A DNA stretch of 64,000 nt from Ahaetulla prasina (lineage: Eukaryota; Chordata; Lepidosauria; Squamata; Colubridae), in NCBI RefSeq assembly GCF_028640845.1, contig NC_080543.1, positions 100,065,325 through 100,129,324 on the forward strand. The letters are read 5' to 3'. A model generated the notes under the pieces. The model saw only the letters and a list, made by a program, of their open reading frames with translations, was not told the DNA's origin and made no database searches. A program made the position numbers and the translations under genes. The first letter of the stretch is position 1; every line of letters begins with the position of its first letter. This document shows, piece after piece, positions 1 through 10,946 of the stretch.

Positions 1-632
1 TTGATAATATACAGATTCCCCATATTTTAATGCTAACTCTAGCTTTTGCTATCAAATCATGTGTCCACAGTGTCTTATTGCTTCTTTTTATTACCAGTCT
101 TCTTCTCTTTCTCTTTCCCACTCCCCCTCTCTCCAGAAATACAAAGAACAACGGCAATGGTACTAGCACTAATAACACTTGTACTATTTAATACTAATAA
201 TACTAATAATATTAATAACAACTACAACAATTTTAACTAAAGGTGCCAAAAAATGCATGCATGAGTTCTATGAATTTGTGTGTACAGATGTAATATTTTC
301 CAAAATTAATAATACACTCATCTGATCTATATCTGGATTTAATGCTTAATATAATTGCATGTACATTTAGCATACATATCCATTTATGAACTTTTTCTAG
401 CGTGTACACTTTTCTCACGTTTCAGTTCATTTAGAAAATACATGTTTGCACAAAAACGTGGATTGAATGAAATTCTCCTCCATCTTTAGAGGCAAGCTAA
501 GGAAACGAGTAAACTGGAAAAAGGTCAGATAATGTGATAATAACTCATTTCCCTTTCTGTACTACTTCTTACTGTCATGTTTAAATAAATATCTAGGATA
601 AATAAACCTGGTTTCTTAAGAAAATAGAATGC
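1..632. other. AT-rich stretch, no gene recognised
   Basis: Only short chance reading frames occur here and none resembles a known protein. The one structured item is a small AAT-type repeat, listed separately. It reads as ordinary AT-rich intergenic or intronic vertebrate DNA. Confidence 0.5.
187..230. repeat. Degenerate (AAT)n / (AAC)n simple repeat
   Basis: Successive AATACT, AATAAT and AAC triplets are seen directly. Too short and impure to assign to an element tail with confidence. Confidence 0.7.
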
Positions 633-635
633 TCT

Positions 636-682
<47 letters not shown>

Positions 683-720
683 CTTTTGTTCTTTCGTTCT
701 TTCTTTCATTTTTTCTTTTT
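633..720. repeat. (CTTT)n microsatellite
   Basis: About 85 bases of tandem CTTT, interrupted near the right end by CTTTTG and CTTTCG variants. Read on the other strand it gives a lysine/glutamate-rich frame, which is an artefact of the repeat. Confidence 0.95.
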
Positions 721-753
721 GTCAAAGATTTTATAAGTGGTTTGACACTACAT

Positions 754-1117
754 CAGTGGTGAAATCTGAAACGGTTTACTACTGGTTCACTGGCCGCGCA
801 TGCGTGCTGCGTGCCAAACGCGCATTGTGCACGCGTGCATGTGCACTATGTGTCAAAAGGAGGCTTGGAAAGATAGGTAGAACAGCAAGGGGGGGATCAG
901 CTGGGCCGTGCAATTAGCTTTGCTAAATTGCGAAGTTAAATTGTTAGAAAGCAGGATTTCCTGCTTAGCAAAGCTAAACCGCGCGGCACAGCCAATCATC
1001 GGAAATACCGGTTCGGAGGAACTGGTAGCTTTTTTTTATGACTAGTTTGGCTGAACTGGTAGTATTTATCACTACTGTTTCACTGAACTGGAGTGGGCCA
1101 GTAGCATTTCACCCCTG
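754..1117 (-). mobile_element. hAT-type MITE (CAGNGGTGAAAT family), copy 1
   Basis: The element starts CAGTGGTGAAATCT and ends ATTTCACCCCTG, so its ends are inverted copies. The flanking 8-mers CACTACAT (746-753) and CACTGTAT (1118-1125) match at 6 of 8 positions, as expected of an old 8-bp hAT target duplication. Internal phrases such as ACTACTGGTTC and GAACTGGTAG are shared with the copies at 13109, 36605, 44076 and 48495. It contains no transposase and is non-autonomous. Assignment to hAT rests on the 8-bp duplication and CAG...CTG ends; the transposase source is not in the window. Confidence 0.8.
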
Positions 1118-1132
1118 CACTGTATCCTTCCA

Positions 1133-1250
1133 GGACTGAGAGAGAAGAAGTGATCAAAGGTCACCTAGCTGGTTTTGTGCCTAAGGTAGGACTGGAACTC
1201 AGGGCCTCCTGATTCATAGCCTGATTTTTACATTACATCATAGTGGCTCT
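1133..1250 (-). mobile_element. tRNA-derived SINE fragment
   Basis: On the minus strand it begins AGAGCCACTATGATGTAATG, a decayed tRNA-like head. A B-box-like GAGTTCCAGTCCT follows, then TAGGCACAAAACCAGCTAGG and GTGACC, phrases typical of the squamate SINE also seen at 22013. Truncated and diverged; the 3' tail is missing. Confidence 0.6.
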
Positions 1251-3291
1251 CCGATATAGGCTTAGCAGTTTAAAATTTGAAGCCCAAACTCAACTATAGA
1301 TTAAATCTTGTGTGACCAAGAAATGAAACAGAAAGTATGAAGGACACTCCACCATGGGATAATATCCCAAGATGATACGGCTAGGGGAGACTACTGGGGT
1401 CTCTCTGCTCCCTGAAAAAATGCAACCCATGGGAAATTAGGGATACCTAATGAGTTTCATTTTGCATGCTTCTGTTTCATTTAATTCAGTAGGTCTAAAG
1501 TGTGCCTAAATTTCCCTGGAAGATACTCACTGTTTTTATTTAGTTCCGTTGTAAACAATAAAAACCACTTATATAATAGCACTTGAGGCCTTTTTGGATA
1601 GTAAATGAAAAGCACATTTGTATAATAGCAATTTCCCTATTCTTATGCTGATTAAATATTCATAGCAAAAGCAATTACTGTGAAAATCACTGTATGCTAC
1701 AAAACCTTTCTTTCTGCAATGTGGTCATTAAAAATAAGGATAAAGTTGATAGGGATTCTGGCTGATTCTTATACTCTCAGCTAAGGGGCATTATTGATCT
1801 GCTGCAAACTTAGCAGATCTTTGCACTAGTCTAAATTAGTCAAGCCGTTTGCTGTTATTAAAAGTTTTCTTTGTGCCTCGGTTGCTCATAAACTCATAAA
1901 TTCTATGTCTTTGTTGAGCATCATCCTCACACTGATAAATGTTTCACCCATGGGTTGTATTCATTTCTAGTCTGTTGCTGCTTGGATCCAAAACATTCTC
2001 TAAAATACAACATTCAATACTCATAAAACATAAACAATTTCCTTTGGAAAAAATCCAACATTTTATAATATTAATATATTTCTACACTTCTCAAAAAGAA
2101 AAAGGATTAACATTTGGTAATTAATTTGATATCCAGCTGATTTCTTCCTCAGCAAGTTCTTTTATAATTTAGCCTTGTGGTATTCTGCCCTTTAAGTTCT
2201 GGACCAAATTCAAGAAAACAAATAGAAAGACATTAGGTTCATGCAGCAAAAAAGCAGCCAACCTTGATCAAGAAAAACTTGGCTCAGACCATCTTAGTTG
2301 GCTAGTGAGGTCATCTGAATTTTGTATCACTTCAGTGACCTGGGATTGAAATCAATATTGTAGACAATTGATAAGATGAGATATTATCAGTGTGTAAGTA
2401 TACAATTCAAAATATTCAAATACACATAATAATAAAAAGCCAACACTAGTTCGTTTCCCTATTTTCAATATCTGGAGCAACTGCGGAGTTGAGTTTTCCC
2501 TTTAATTTCTTTCCAAATAATTATCTGGAATGAGTTCCTTAATGTACTTTAATGGGTGAAAATGTGCCAATGCAGTCCAAACGACTGTTCCTTAAGGACA
2601 TTTAGATTCTCCTTTTCTGCTTGTCCATAAAAATTCTTAATAGGATTCAGTTCCATCACCGTTGCATGAGAAGTTCATTCTCTGTGTTCCACTTAGAATG
2701 AAAGCAGGGGCTTCAAAAAGAAAAGTCAAAAAGTTAAGATGGTGCTTGCGACCATGATCAAATTACTGTGACATGTTTGTTATCCTTGCTGAGAACATAC
2801 CTGGATGAAAACATGGTTGTTTGTGAGAACAGACAGGGTTTTTTTCACTGGCAGGGGTCCAAGGAGAGAACACTTCACCATAATCAGGTGTATTTTACAG
2901 CTGATGGGGGAAAAGATGAATATATCAGCCTGCATGCATTCTGTTGCATTTTTGAACATAAATGTTCAACCAAACATTTTATTCAGTCAAAATCCTATCT
3001 CATTATATAAGAAAATTTCTTTATTTCATATAATATAAAGCTTTGCTTAATTTATACATACTTTCCATACTTCTTCAATTCTTCTTGCTGTTGCTATAAT
3101 AGATGCTTTATGAGTAGAAAGCTAAAGAATAAATCACAAAATATGGACAATATTAAATTTTATGCATTTATAGACTAGCATACTTTCATGGTTTACCAAT
3201 GTATTTTAATACTGATGCTATTTGAATTTTATATTTGCATTTATTTTTATTGAACCTTTGCCTTATCATCTTCTTATTGATTATTCAATGA
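1251..3291. other. Unique AT-rich stretch, no gene recognised
   Basis: No repeat family, RNA gene or extended protein homology could be recognised. Frames of 60-80 residues near 1939-2124 and 2768-3038 overlap each other in different frames, lack domain features and are treated as chance. Confidence 0.4.
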
Positions 3292-3333
3292 AGTATGTAT
3301 GTATGTATGTATGCATTTATTTATTTATTTTAG
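3292..3333. repeat. (GTAT)n-(TTTA)n compound microsatellite
   Basis: Tandem GTAT units run into TTTA units, read directly from the sequence. Confidence 0.9.
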
Positions 3334-3460
3334 CTAACATGTCACTCCAAAAGAACTTGGTAGTTTACATACTCTTAGAATAAGGTGGTTATAAATCTAA
3401 GAAACATTTACATTACAATTATACAAACCTCAGTACTGGTAGTCCTCGACTTATGACCAC

Positions 3461-3699
3461 TGTTTTGTTTGAGTTCATGCGACAGGCAATACGGAGGCAA
3501 GATTCCTTGTTAACAGGTAACTTATTCTTTATTAACCATTCTAAGATTCAACAACGGTCACAACTAAGAACTCTGTGCCACGCCTGTTTGACAGCTCTTT
3601 TAAACTAGCTGTCAAATGGCTTAGCCAATCAGCAACAAGGAAATACTTTTCTCGTTCTCCACTAGGGGAACAGACCTGGACAGAACTTAGAATAAGACA
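3461..3699 (-). repeat. Gypsy 3' LTR
   Basis: On the minus strand it runs from TGTCTTATTCTAAG to CAAACAAAACA (TGT...ACA ends). It holds a TTTAAAAG TATA-like box and an AATAAAG polyadenylation signal in the expected order. It lies directly after a purine-rich tract. Length is 239 bp. The partner 5' LTR is not in the window, so the left boundary rests on end sequence and polypurine tract only. Confidence 0.75.
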
Positions 3700-3711
3700 C
3701 CCCTTCCCACT
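3700..3711 (-). other. Gypsy polypurine tract
   Basis: AGTGGGAAGGGG on the minus strand, all purine except one T, directly precedes the LTR TGT. This is where plus-strand DNA synthesis is primed in LTR retrotransposons. It also sets the LTR start. Confidence 0.75.
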
Positions 3712-4316
3712 ACACTTGCGTGTGCGTAGTCTTGAAGGTATGTTGGACGATTGTCTGGGCCCTGGAGCCTGCAACAACTCTTTCAGTGGTGGTTTTTCAC
3801 CCTGTGCTGGATTATCGCTGGGCCCTTCATCTACCGGATGGTCAGAACTTTTGGGACACTCTTCGCCTGTGGCAGGTAAGTGCTCGGTTTCTCGTACCTC
3901 TGACTCTCAGGATTCAGCTGGGTTTGGTGTGCTTGCGGCCTCAACGTTTGGGGTTTTTTGCATTCCCTCCCACTCGTTGTCATTCCCTGGTTGTTGTGTT
4001 GCAACAAGCCACCTAGTCCTAAGTTGATCCCTATGGTCCTCTATACCCGGCCCTGGCCTATATCTACCCTATATGAACAGGACCCGGTTACGTCTACTAT
4101 TTTTCCCGGTATCCAGAGTGGTTGCCCCCCATAATTCCTGGTGTAAACTTTGTTGTTTAATTGGAATTGCTTGTGTGTGCTGTTTGAATCTAATGGTTTG
4201 CTAGGGGCATACTGGGGGTGCAACTGGTCTAATGTGGTTCTCAGTTTCCACCCCATCAGAATCTCAGCTGGACTCTTGTTAGTGGTCTGGCACGGCATGG
4301 TGTGCTGCACTAACAA
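3712..4316 (-). pseudogene. Gypsy integrase C-terminus and pol tail
   Basis: The N-terminal part reads NKSPAEILMGWKLRTTLDQL, the usual Gypsy post-catalytic block, followed by VYTRNYGGQPLWIPGKI and YRVDIGQG, the GPY-type C-terminal fold. A stop follows near 4041. Further downstream another frame contains RPTYLQDYAHAS, a typical last segment of Gypsy pol, ending just before the polypurine tract. At least one frameshift separates the two. The domain would bind DNA during integration; this copy is dead. Confidence 0.85.
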
Positions 4317-4388
4317 ATACTCATCTATTCTCTCCTGTCAGTTCCTTGGGCCCAGTTTTTTTAATGTTTCTTTGGCGGATCTCATGGC

Positions 4389-5250
4389 TCATTCCACCAA
4401 TCCGTTACTAGATGGATGAAACAGGGAAATCAAACAATGTCTGATTCCCAGCCTATCCAGAAATGCTTCAAACATGGTGGATGTAAATTGGGGCCCATTG
4501 TCTGATACAAGCATGCCAGGTAACCCATGCATGGCAAATATTCTCCTGGGGGTCTTAATTATGGCTTCTACTGTGGTGGTGTGTATAAGAACTACTTCCA
4601 CCCACTTCGAATAAGCATGTTGTGGCTCAGGCCAAAGTGGGTAGTAATAAACTTAGTCCATGGAAAAATAAACAAACTTTATTCAAACAGCTGGGAATTA
4701 CTTCATTCCCAGCATTGTTCAACTCAAAGTAAAACAAATGCCTCCCAACACAAATTCCTCAGTTATCTCGCAAACCTTGGTCCAATTAGGCAAACTGCCA
4801 AAGGCCCTTCCTGGCAAATGTCCAGAGGCCACAAAAACAAAGACATAGATAAAGCAAAGATGAAGCAGAAGACTCAGCTTCAATGTTGTTTTCTGGCAAA
4901 GTTCAAATGCCAGTGCTGGTCTGTTTTAAGCCTTATGGGAGGGGCCAATCATCTCTTGACCCTACTCCTGAGTTGTCCTCTCTGCTTGATCTGCTCTTGT
5001 CTTCTGGCAGTTCTTCTCATGTGTACATTAGGAACAGGCTCCTCCTGTTCCTCTGCCTCACTACTATCAGTCTCTGGAGGCTCTGGAGACCACACCTCAC
5101 CTCCTGGCCTCACCTCAGCCTCATCACTGTCCACCTCCGTTGCCACCTCTGTAGGCTGCTGACAGACCACAACAAAGCATCAGCCAGTACTAGGAATATC
5201 TGCTCTTGCATAGGTCCTGCAAAATCGATATGAATGTTGGGTCCTGGGTT
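4389..5250 (-). pseudogene. Gypsy integrase catalytic core, split by an LTR
   Basis: The minus strand shows HIDFAGP (first Asp) near 5225 and LVLADA near 5180, then the solo LTR. The core resumes at 4617 as YSKWVEV, with FAMHGLPGMLVSDNGPQFTS (second Asp) and HPSSNGLVE (Glu). The D,D35E-type triad residues are thus visible on the two sides of the insertion. The solo LTR cuts between the Ala of LADA and the Tyr of YSKW, with AAGCA duplicated. The domain would join element DNA to the host genome. Confidence 0.9.
4618..5174 (-). mobile_element. Solo LTR 1
   Basis: Minus strand: starts TGTTGTGGTCTGTCAGC and ends GCCTGAGCCACAACA, 557 bp. AAGCA is duplicated exactly at 4613-4617 and 5175-5179. GC-rich U3 holds ATTGGCCCCTCCC (CCAAT and GC-box-like), a CTTAAAA TATA-like box, and AATAAA (plus 4678-4683) downstream. 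From base 2 an acidic frame is open for about 73 residues (see findings), including SPEPPETDSSEAEEQEEPVP. No internal region is present, so the element was reduced by LTR-LTR recombination. ERV versus Gypsy origin cannot be decided from the LTR. Confidence 0.92.
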
Positions 5251-5260
5251 CCTCCCACTC

Positions 5261-5482
5261 TCAAGATTGGTTTTTGGGTGGCGTAGATCTAGATTCTTGA
5301 CACTTCTGACAGGTTGAAACCCACTGGGTGATATCCTTGTCTAGGTGTGGCCACCACATATAACAGCGGCCCAGGGCCTTCATCCTCACGATTCCCGGGT
5401 GGCCCTGATGTAGTGTGGTCAGCACCAATTGTCTCAGGGAGGAGGGACCACCACCCGATGACCCCATAATAGGCATCCCCAT
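5261..5482 (-). pseudogene. Gypsy integrase H2C2 zinc finger
   Basis: The frame contains TLHQGHPGIVRMKALGRCYM, then WWPHLDKDI and CQKCQESR: the His-His-Cys-Cys integrase N-terminal finger that helps integrase multimerise. It lies upstream of the core in pol order. No stop occurs in the finger itself, but joining frames on both sides are shifted. Confidence 0.9.
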
Positions 5483-5639
5483 TGAGCTGATAGCTCTAGC
5501 TGCCTTGTTGCAAAGGGTGCAGCTCCTGCCTGAAAGGATCCTGTGGCCACCCTCTATTGACCCAGTCCAGGACTTGGGAAATTACTTTGTCTCGAGCTGA
5601 AAAATGGGCAATGTCCGCGGCTAATACCGGGGACGGCTA

Positions 5640-6081
5640 GTCGTCTATTAATAATACTCTGGAGGCTGGCTCAGGGTCGGTCAGCAAGGTTGGCAGTGGG
5701 CAACAGCTCAACATGTCTGCATGGGTGAGATGTCTTCCCAGTTGATGGATTAGGTTGTATGAATATGCAGCCAGGAATACAGACCAACGGGTCATCCGCA
5801 GTTACAGGATCTGTGGGGTTTGGCGGTCACCAGCCAGGATCCGCAGAAGAGGCTTGTGGTTGGTAATTAACTCAAAAGACCGGCCGTATATAGTCATGGA
5901 ATTTCTTGATCCCGGCCACCAGAGCCAAAGCCTCCTTATCCAATTGAGAGTAGTTCTTTTCCGCAGGAGCCAAAGTATGGGAGAAAAATGCCACGGGGAC
6001 TTCCATACCATTAGGAAGTTGATGATTCAGGATGGCACTGACCCCGTATGGGGAGGCATCACATGCCAGAAATAAGGGCAA
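5640..6081 (-). pseudogene. Gypsy RNase H domain
   Basis: ACDASPYGVSAIL supplies the first catalytic Asp, NYSQLDKEALALV the Glu, and LTHADMLS a later Asp, in family order. The usual TDHKPL reads TNHKPL here, so one Asp is lost. The domain is spread over two overlapping frames, showing a frameshift near 5900. It would degrade the RNA strand during reverse transcription. Confidence 0.88.
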
Positions 6082-6407
6082 TCAATCACAATATTGGGCT
6101 AAGTGAATCACTGTAGTTGTTAAATTAGTAACATAGTTGTTGAGTGAATATGGCTTTCCCATTGACTTTGCTTTCAGAAAGTCACAAAAGGTGACTTTCA
6201 CATGACCCCAGAACACTGCAACCGTTGTAAATATGAGTCAGTTGCTGATCATCTGAATTTTGATCATATGACTATTGGGAGTGCTACAACACTTGTAAGT
6301 CTGAAAAATAGTCATAAATCACATTTTTCAATCCTGTTGTAAATTCAAAAGGTCACTAAATGAAGTGACCTTCATTTACAATCCTGTTGTAAGTCAAGGA
6401 CCATTTG

Positions 6408-7126
6408 TATTCAAGGAACAGTCAACTCATCATAACAAATGAAACTAGAAGACCTCCCTATTCATAACACTTTGTTATCCAAGGCTATGTGGAAAAGCCA
6501 AACTTCAGAGGCCTTTATAAAAACTAAAACCATGGATGGCAGAAACAGGGAATCAAAATTTGATCCTTTTCTTTAGAATTCCAGGACTAATCAAAACCCT
6601 CAGGAGCTCTACTGAAAATATTTTGTCCAGCCATCCTGCTTTTACAAAAAAATAATTTATATAAAGGTTGTCGCAGCTAGACATTTTGCTTCTGTATTTT
6701 TATCACTTCTTGTACAAAATACAAGGTTTTCTACTGTATGTTTTCATATTCATTGGAGAACAAGAGTTCTTCATTGAAGTTGACAAATTATAATCAACCA
6801 TGCTGGTCCAGTGTGGTTTGTGATTTAAACAATTTTTGACTTCCCAGTTTAGGGCTGAAACAGAATGATTTCCCCAACATAGCTAAGGAACAATTGGAAC
6901 CTGGATCTCCTCACAAGTCCTGCATTTTAATGCCTACTTTACATTGAATATCATACATTTCATCCTAATTAAACAAACAAACCAGCCGAACTGCTGATGG
7001 ATAAAGCTGATGTCAGTTGCACAAGTTCAGAGAGGCCTCAAATGCAAGTTCTAACTCATAAATGAAAAGCCTTCTATCTTGCCAAGCATTATTCTCAATG
7101 AATTGCAATGACCCAGCATGTCCTAA
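6408..7126. other. Intergenic stretch with one SINE remnant
   Basis: Only the SINE piece near 6845-6950 is recognised here; the rest shows no gene or repeat I can name. Confidence 0.4.
6845..6950 (-). mobile_element. Decayed tRNA-derived SINE fragment
   Basis: On the minus strand AGGACTTGTGAGGAGATCC is followed by a B-box-like AGGTTCCAATTG and by TTCAGCCC. The order fits the SINE head seen at 22013, but divergence is high. Confidence 0.4.
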
Positions 7127-7128
7127 TA

Positions 7129-7524
7129 CAGGTAGTCCTGGACTTACAACAGTTCATTTAGTGAGTGTTCAAAGTTACAATGGAACTGAAAAAAGTGACT
7201 TTTGACCATTTTTCACACTTATGATCATTGCAGTATCTCTGGTCACATTATCAAAATTCAGACACTTGGCAACTGACTCGTATTTATGACGGTTGCAGTG
7301 TCCCAGGGTCACGTTATCATTTTTTGAAGCAACCTTCTCAAAGCAAAGTCAATAGGGAAACCAGATTCATTAAGTTACCATGTTATTTATTTAATAACTG
7401 CAGCAATTTGCTTAACAACTGTGTCAAGAAAGGTCGTAAAATGGGGTAAAACTCACTTAACAAATGTCTCACTTAGCAATATAAATTTGGGGCTCATTTG
7501 TGGTTGTAAGTCAAAGAATACCTA
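7129..7524 (+). mobile_element. Tc1/mariner-like MITE, complete copy
   Basis: Starts CAGGTAGTCCTGGACTTAC and ends GTAAGTCAAAGAATACCTA, inverted ends of about 20 bp. TA flanks both sides (7127-7128 and 7525-7526). The internal sequence matches the copy at 19931 and, in reverse orientation, the right part of 3436-6407. It has no coding capacity. Confidence 0.8.
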
Positions 7525-7526
7525 TA

Positions 7527-8905
7527 TACCATCTCCGGGAAAATAATCGGTCAGCAATGATGTGCACAACTGTGTGCACATTTCTGTTTTGGAAATTGCA
7601 AAGAGTGTTGATATGTCCTTCCCAGACAAAATATTTTGAAACCTTCCATTTTTATGTCGGAAATCTATACTAATTATCCAGCCAATTGGAATGATTTGAC
7701 AGGACCTTCAGTCTCCTATTCCCTGGGACTCTGCACATACTGTCCTCTGATCCCTCTGTTGCATCACAAACTATCAAGTCATTTCTTCCTGACATTCATT
7801 GGATCATCTGCCACATGGGGAGATTGATGGACTCAGATAACAGACAGCAAATAATTGCTATCTTGCCCATCAGCCTTGATGAAAATGACATTGGAAGGGC
7901 CTTCCTTTATCCTATCTAAACAGAGAGATGAAAGTGGAAGAGAGGGACAATAGAGAAAAATCAAATAGGAACTATATCAGCTTTATTTTCCATGCTTATC
8001 CCAGCACATTTAAAGACAGCTTGAAATAAATAGAAAGTCACAATAATAAAACATGCTTCCTGACAGGCTGAGTCATTGAGCAAAAAGCAATTATCAGCCA
8101 ATTTTAAGTAGACGCCTGCTGTTTTCCTAAATGACCAGCTTGATAAATGAATGGAATGTGACAAGGATCAAAACATCAGAGGATGGTCTAGAATCCTGTT
8201 TACTTTTTATTGGTCTTGGAAAAACATTGAAAACAAATTGGTGAAGCCCATAAACCCAGCCATGAAGGTGATGCTGAAGGAATAGGTGTCATTTGGTATT
8301 GCAGTAATCTTCAGCTGCTGACACTTGCTATAATTTTAGTTGTAACTGCTCACAGTTGCCTTGTTATATTGTTTTTTTTCTTTTAATCTACTGAAAGAAG
8401 GGACAGTAAGCTACTCAAAGTTGTATTGCATTCAAACAGCATATTAGGTCTTAGCAAATAAATAAACAAACAGAGTAAGTCTGCAGTTAGTTTTGTTATA
8501 AATCCAGCATAAAAGTCCACCATGCTTATTGTAGAAATAGGCTGAAATAATTCAGCAACAGTGACTCATTATCAGAAATTTTTAAAAACCATTACATCTA
8601 AAATCTATTACAGTAGCAATGGAGAATAGCATATAGATCTATAATATCCAAAGATATTATCCAGAAATAATATCTACATGTAAGGGATGATAGCTACAGG
8701 CTTAGTAATACAATATAAAACATCCTTATTCAGAATTGAGGCCTATAAAATATTCAGGTTTTTCTCAAAGTGTATACAACTTCAGCAAGAGTACATGAAA
8801 AGGATGGGATATGGAGGGAATCAATATTACAAAATTACAATCAATACCACTTAAACATCTTTATAAAACTGTGTAATAAGATGCCATATGTGAAAAAACT
8901 ACATT
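7527..8905. other. Unique stretch, no gene recognised
   Basis: Nothing beyond ordinary AT-rich sequence could be identified. Confidence 0.4.
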
Positions 8906-9061
8906 AAAATTCTCCTGAATATGCTACTGGGGAAGAGCAGAGGGCTAGTACTAGTAGTGCCAGAAAGAGTGAAGCGACTGGGCCAAAGCCAAAAGGACGC
9001 TCAGCTTTGGATGCATCTGGTGGTGAAAGGAAAGTTCGATGCTGTAAAGATTTTTTCTCCA

Positions 9062-9300
9062 TAGGAACCTGGAATGTAAGATCCATGAATTAAGGCAAGC
9101 TGGATGTGGTCAAACAAGAGATGACAAGATTGAACATCAACATCTTAGGAATCAGCAAACTAAAATGAACAGGAATGGGTGAATTTAATTCAGATGACCA
9201 TCAGGCATATTACTGCGGGCAAGAATCCCTCAGAAGAAATGGAGTAGCCTTAATAAACAATAAAAGAGTAGGAAAAGCAATACTGGGATATAAGGCATTA
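9062..9300 (+). pseudogene. Bov-B APE-type endonuclease, N-terminal part
   Basis: GTWNVRSM opens the domain, followed by GKLDVVKQEMTRLNINILGI and later AYYCGQESLRRNGVA. Stops replace expected residues after RSMN and after SKLK. The catalytic C-terminal part is deleted. The intact domain nicks target DNA for target-primed reverse transcription. Confidence 0.88.
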
Positions 9301-9369
9301 TAAAGAACCAAAATCGCAGGGACCTAATAGAGGCAGAAGAGATTAAGAAGAGGTGGCAAAATTACACAG

Positions 9370-10900
9370 AAGAACTATAAAAGAATGAATTTAACATCCC
9401 TTATAACCATGATGGGGTGGTCACTGACCTTGAACCAGAAATCCTAGAATGTGAAGTCAGATGGGCCTTAGGAAATCTGAGCAACAACAAAGCTAGTGGA
9501 GGAGACAGTATTCCAGCTGACCTATTCAAATCTTAAAAGATGATGCAGTAAAAGTGCTACACTCAGTTTGCCAGCAAATTTGAAAAACTCAACAGTGGCC
9601 ACAGGATTGGAAAAGATCAGTTTACATTCCAATTCCAAAGAAAGGCAATGCCAAAGAATGTTCAAACTATCGCACCATTGCACTCATTTCACATGCTAGT
9701 AAGGTTATGCTTAAAATCCTACAAGCTAGGCTCCAGCAGTATGTGGATCGAGAACTACCAGAAGTACAGGCAGGATTTTGAAGAGGCAGAGAAACTAGAG
9801 ATCAAATTGCCAACATACGCTGGATCATGGAGAAAGCTAGGGAGTTCCAGAAAAACATCTACTTCTGCTTCATTGACTATGCTAAAGCCTTTGATTGTGT
9901 GGATCACAACAAATTGTGGGAAATTCTTAAAGAGAAGGGAGTACCAGACCATCTTATATGTCTCTTGAGAAACCTATATGCGGGTCAAGAAGCAACAGTG
10001 AGAACTGAACATGGGACCACTTATTGGTTCAAAATTGGGAAAAGAGTCCAGCAAGACTGTCACCCTGCCAATTTAACTTATATGCAGAGCACACCATGAG
10101 AAAGGCGGGGCAAGATGAATCAAAAATTGGAATTAAAATTGCCAGTAAAACTATCAACAACCTCAGATATGCAAATGATACCACTCTAATGGCAGAAAGC
10201 AAAGAATAACTAAAGAGCCTCTTGATGCGGGTAAAGAAGGCGAGTGCAAAAGTTAGCTTGAAACTCAACATTAAGAAAACTAAGATAATGGCATCTGGCC
10301 GTCTCAATTCCTGGCAAATAGATGGGGAAGAAATGGAGGTAGTGACAGATTTTATTTTCCTGGGCTGCAAGATCATCACAGAAGGGGACTGCAGCCAAGA
10401 AATTAAAAGACGCTTGCTCCTGGAGAGGAAAGCTATGGCAAACCTAGACAGCAAATTAAAAAGCAGAGACATCACCCTGCAATCAAAAGTGTGTATAATC
10501 AAGGCTTTGGTTTTCCCAGTTGCAATGTATGGCTGTGAAAGTTGGATCATAAGAAAGACTGAGCACCAAAGAATTGAGGCCTTTGAACTCTGGTGCTGGA
10601 GAAGACTCCTGCGAGACCCTTGGACGGCAAGGCGAACAAACAAGTTAGTCCTAGAGGAGTTCAACCCTGACTGCTCTTTAAAAGGCCAGATCCCGAAGAT
10701 GAAACTCAAATACTTTGGCCACTTAATGAGAAGGAAGGACTCACTGGAGAAGAGCCTAATGCTGGGAAAGATTGAGGGCAAAAGAAGAATGGAATGACAG
10801 AGAATGAAGTGGCTGGATGGAGTCACTGAAGCAGTAAGCGTGAGTTTAAATGGACTCCAGAGGATGGTAGAGGACAGGAAGGCCTGGAGGAACGTTGTTC
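9370..10900 (+). pseudogene. Bov-B reverse transcriptase and C-terminal region
   Basis: Motifs in order: RWALGNLSNNKASGGDSIP, RSVYIPIPKKGNAKECSNYR, FCFIDYAKAFDCVDHNKLW, then NLRYANDTTLMAESKE, LKLNIKKTKIMASG, FIFLGCKI, MYGCESW, FELWCWRRLLRDPW and YFGHLMRRKDSLEKSLMLGK. The polymerase box YADD reads YAND (10168-10179), so a catalytic Asp is lost. The block before YAND lacks the usual CLFNLYAEYIM region in frame because of a shift near 10060. Confidence 0.92.
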
Positions 10901-10946
10901 ATGGGTTCATGATGGGTTGGACACGACTTCGCAGCTAACAACAACA

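Larger units (their letters stand above)
3461..6085 (-). mobile_element. Ty3/Gypsy retrotransposon, 5' truncated
   Basis: Reading the minus strand, the order is RNase H, integrase zinc finger, integrase core, integrase C-terminus, pol tail, polypurine tract, 3' LTR. That order is Ty3/Gypsy. The 5' LTR, gag, protease and most of reverse transcriptase are absent; homology stops near 6085, where the host MITE resumes. All frames are broken. A later solo LTR (4618-5174) interrupts the integrase. Protein style matches the vertebrate K02A2.6-like Gypsy group, which is a family impression and not a search result. Confidence 0.9.
3436..6407 (-). mobile_element. Tc1/mariner-like MITE split by a Gypsy insertion
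   Basis: Left end CTGGTAGTCCTCGACTTATG (from 3436) and right end GTCAAGGACCATTTG (to 6407) are inverted copies, each bordered by TA (3434-3435 and 6408-6409). The right part, about 6095-6407, carries internal phrases shared with the complete copies at 7129 and 19931, such as ATTGACTTTGCTT and ATGAGTCAGTTGC. Everything between 3461 and about 6085 is foreign Gypsy DNA. TA flanks and inverted ends suggest a Tc1/mariner-mobilised element; no transposase is present. Confidence 0.75.

Noticed and set aside
3541..4027. Overlapping frames on both strands suggesting a gene of about 150 residues
   Set aside because: They fall in the Gypsy LTR and pol tail; stop-poor sequence there comes from the decayed element.
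4527..5162. 211-residue plus-strand reading frame
   Set aside because: It runs antisense across the Gypsy integrase and solo LTR 1, crosses the boundary between them, and has no domain features. It is a shadow of the minus-strand elements.
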